Of a DNA stretch of 64,000 nt, positions 63,743 through 64,000 are shown piece after piece. A program made the position numbers and the translations under genes. The DNA lies in the NCBI GenBank assembly GCA_021732045.1, contig JAKFWK010000002.1, positions 372,001 to 436,000 on the forward strand. Direction: 5' to 3'. Source of the DNA: Sulfurimonas sp. GTDB lineage: Bacteria > Campylobacterota > Campylobacteria > Campylobacterales > Sulfurimonadaceae. Each line of letters begins with the position of its first letter. Position 1 is the first letter of the stretch. Below the pieces are notes generated by a model. That model was not told the DNA's origin, did no database searches, and was given only the letters and a program-made list of their open reading frames with translations.

Positions 63743-64000
63743 ATGAAAAAATATTTGATAGATAGCGATATATTGATATATTTTCTCAAAGGTAAACAAG
63801 AGGTAGTGCAAAAACTTGCCAAATTGCCTATGGACGAGCTTTATATCTCTAGGATAAACTATACAGAGCTTCTTTATGGAGCTTATAACTCAGCGAGAGT
63901 TGAAGAAAATTTAAAAATAATAGTACCTTTTTTAGAGAACTTTGAAATGCTAGAGTTTGATGAGCAATCAAGCGTTATATTTGCAAAAGAGAAAGCCAGA
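63743..64000 (+). CDS. PIN-domain (VapC-like) toxin, cut by the window edge
   Basis: First 86 residues of a PIN-domain ribonuclease: KYLIDSDILIYFLKG (catalytic Asp7 or Asp9) and ISRINYTELLYGAY (Glu42). The third acidic site lies beyond the edge. VapC toxins cleave tRNA or rRNA when not bound by antitoxin. ATG at 63743 follows the antitoxin stop by 2 bases. Whether the gene is intact cannot be judged from this window. Confidence 0.85.
   Translation, partial: MKKYLIDSDILIYFLKGKQEVVQKLAKLPMDELYISRINYTELLYGAYNSARVEENLKIIVPFLENFEMLEFDEQSSVIFAKEKAR

Noticed and set aside
1..64000. CRISPR arrays, insertion sequences, rRNA genes, prophage genes
   Set aside because: I saw no regularly spaced repeats, transposase-like proteins, rRNA text or phage structural genes on either strand.

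Overview
The window is low-G+C chromosomal DNA from a Campylobacterota (Epsilonproteobacteria) bacterium. It looks most like the Sulfurimonas/Sulfuricurvum group. The reasons are a Campylobacter-type fur next to cvpA, class II DAHP synthase, a long TrmB, an FtsEX/EnvC-like set beside trmB and an fn3 lipoprotein, extended -10 promoters of the TGnTAnnnT type, and many signalling proteins. The genus is an inference. Genes are packed tightly with frequent 4-nt overlaps, and several genes seem to use TTG starts.

Layout. 1-5.4 kb: fur (cut by the left edge), cvpA and a diguanylate cyclase, then class II DAHP synthase converging on an ABC-F protein. 5.5-9.7 kb: an aldo/keto reductase diverging from a metX - thioredoxin - periplasmic protein - xseB - nitrilase-like operon. 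The nitrilase-like protein lacks its catalytic Lys and Cys. 9.86 kb: a CAT-anticodon tRNA. 10-21.2 kb, minus strand: a surface-glycan cluster with a UDP-sugar dehydrogenase, PglK-type flippase, acetyltransferase, two methyltransferases, three glycosyltransferases, an AsnB-type amidotransferase and a WecA-like initiating transferase that apparently starts at ATT. Upstream of it in the same direction are an orphan RND pump, an FtsL-like protein and rsmH. 25.7-28.9 kb: a membrane response regulator with a histidine-less Hpt-like domain, then a three-gene operon (DUF2249, NnrS/heme-copper-oxidase-like membrane protein, DUF59) behind a perfect FNR-type box with class II promoter spacing. 28.9-36 kb: proA, a phosphoethanolamine transferase, proC, EAL-HDOD and thrC. 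35-41.5 kb: envC-like, ftsX, ftsE, trmB, an fn3 lipoprotein and rluD. 41.6-43.7 kb: a sensor diguanylate cyclase with a tetraheme cytochrome c. 44.3-47.6 kb: murC and dapC-like with two small conserved proteins.

47.8-54.6 kb is the most distinctive signalling block. It encodes a FecR-domain protein, a TPR/beta-barrel outer-membrane protein, a CHASE2 adenylate cyclase, and a three-part protein carrying a class II cAMP-phosphodiesterase-like metallo-beta-lactamase domain, a GAF domain and an HD-GYP c-di-GMP phosphodiesterase domain. The arrangement predicts that cAMP synthesis, cAMP breakdown and c-di-GMP breakdown are run from one operon coupled to an envelope sensor. 54.7-60.7 kb holds a degenerate thioredoxin-fold protein, a ThiF/MoeB-like E1, glmS, glnD and a small ABM-domain protein.

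60.76-64 kb begins an accessory region: a two-gene Septu-like defence system (PtuA ATPase, PtuB HNH nuclease), a hairpin terminator, and a ribbon-helix-helix/PIN toxin-antitoxin pair with a strong promoter, cut by the right edge. No IS element, rRNA or CRISPR array was seen, and no gene-free stretch exceeds 300 bases.
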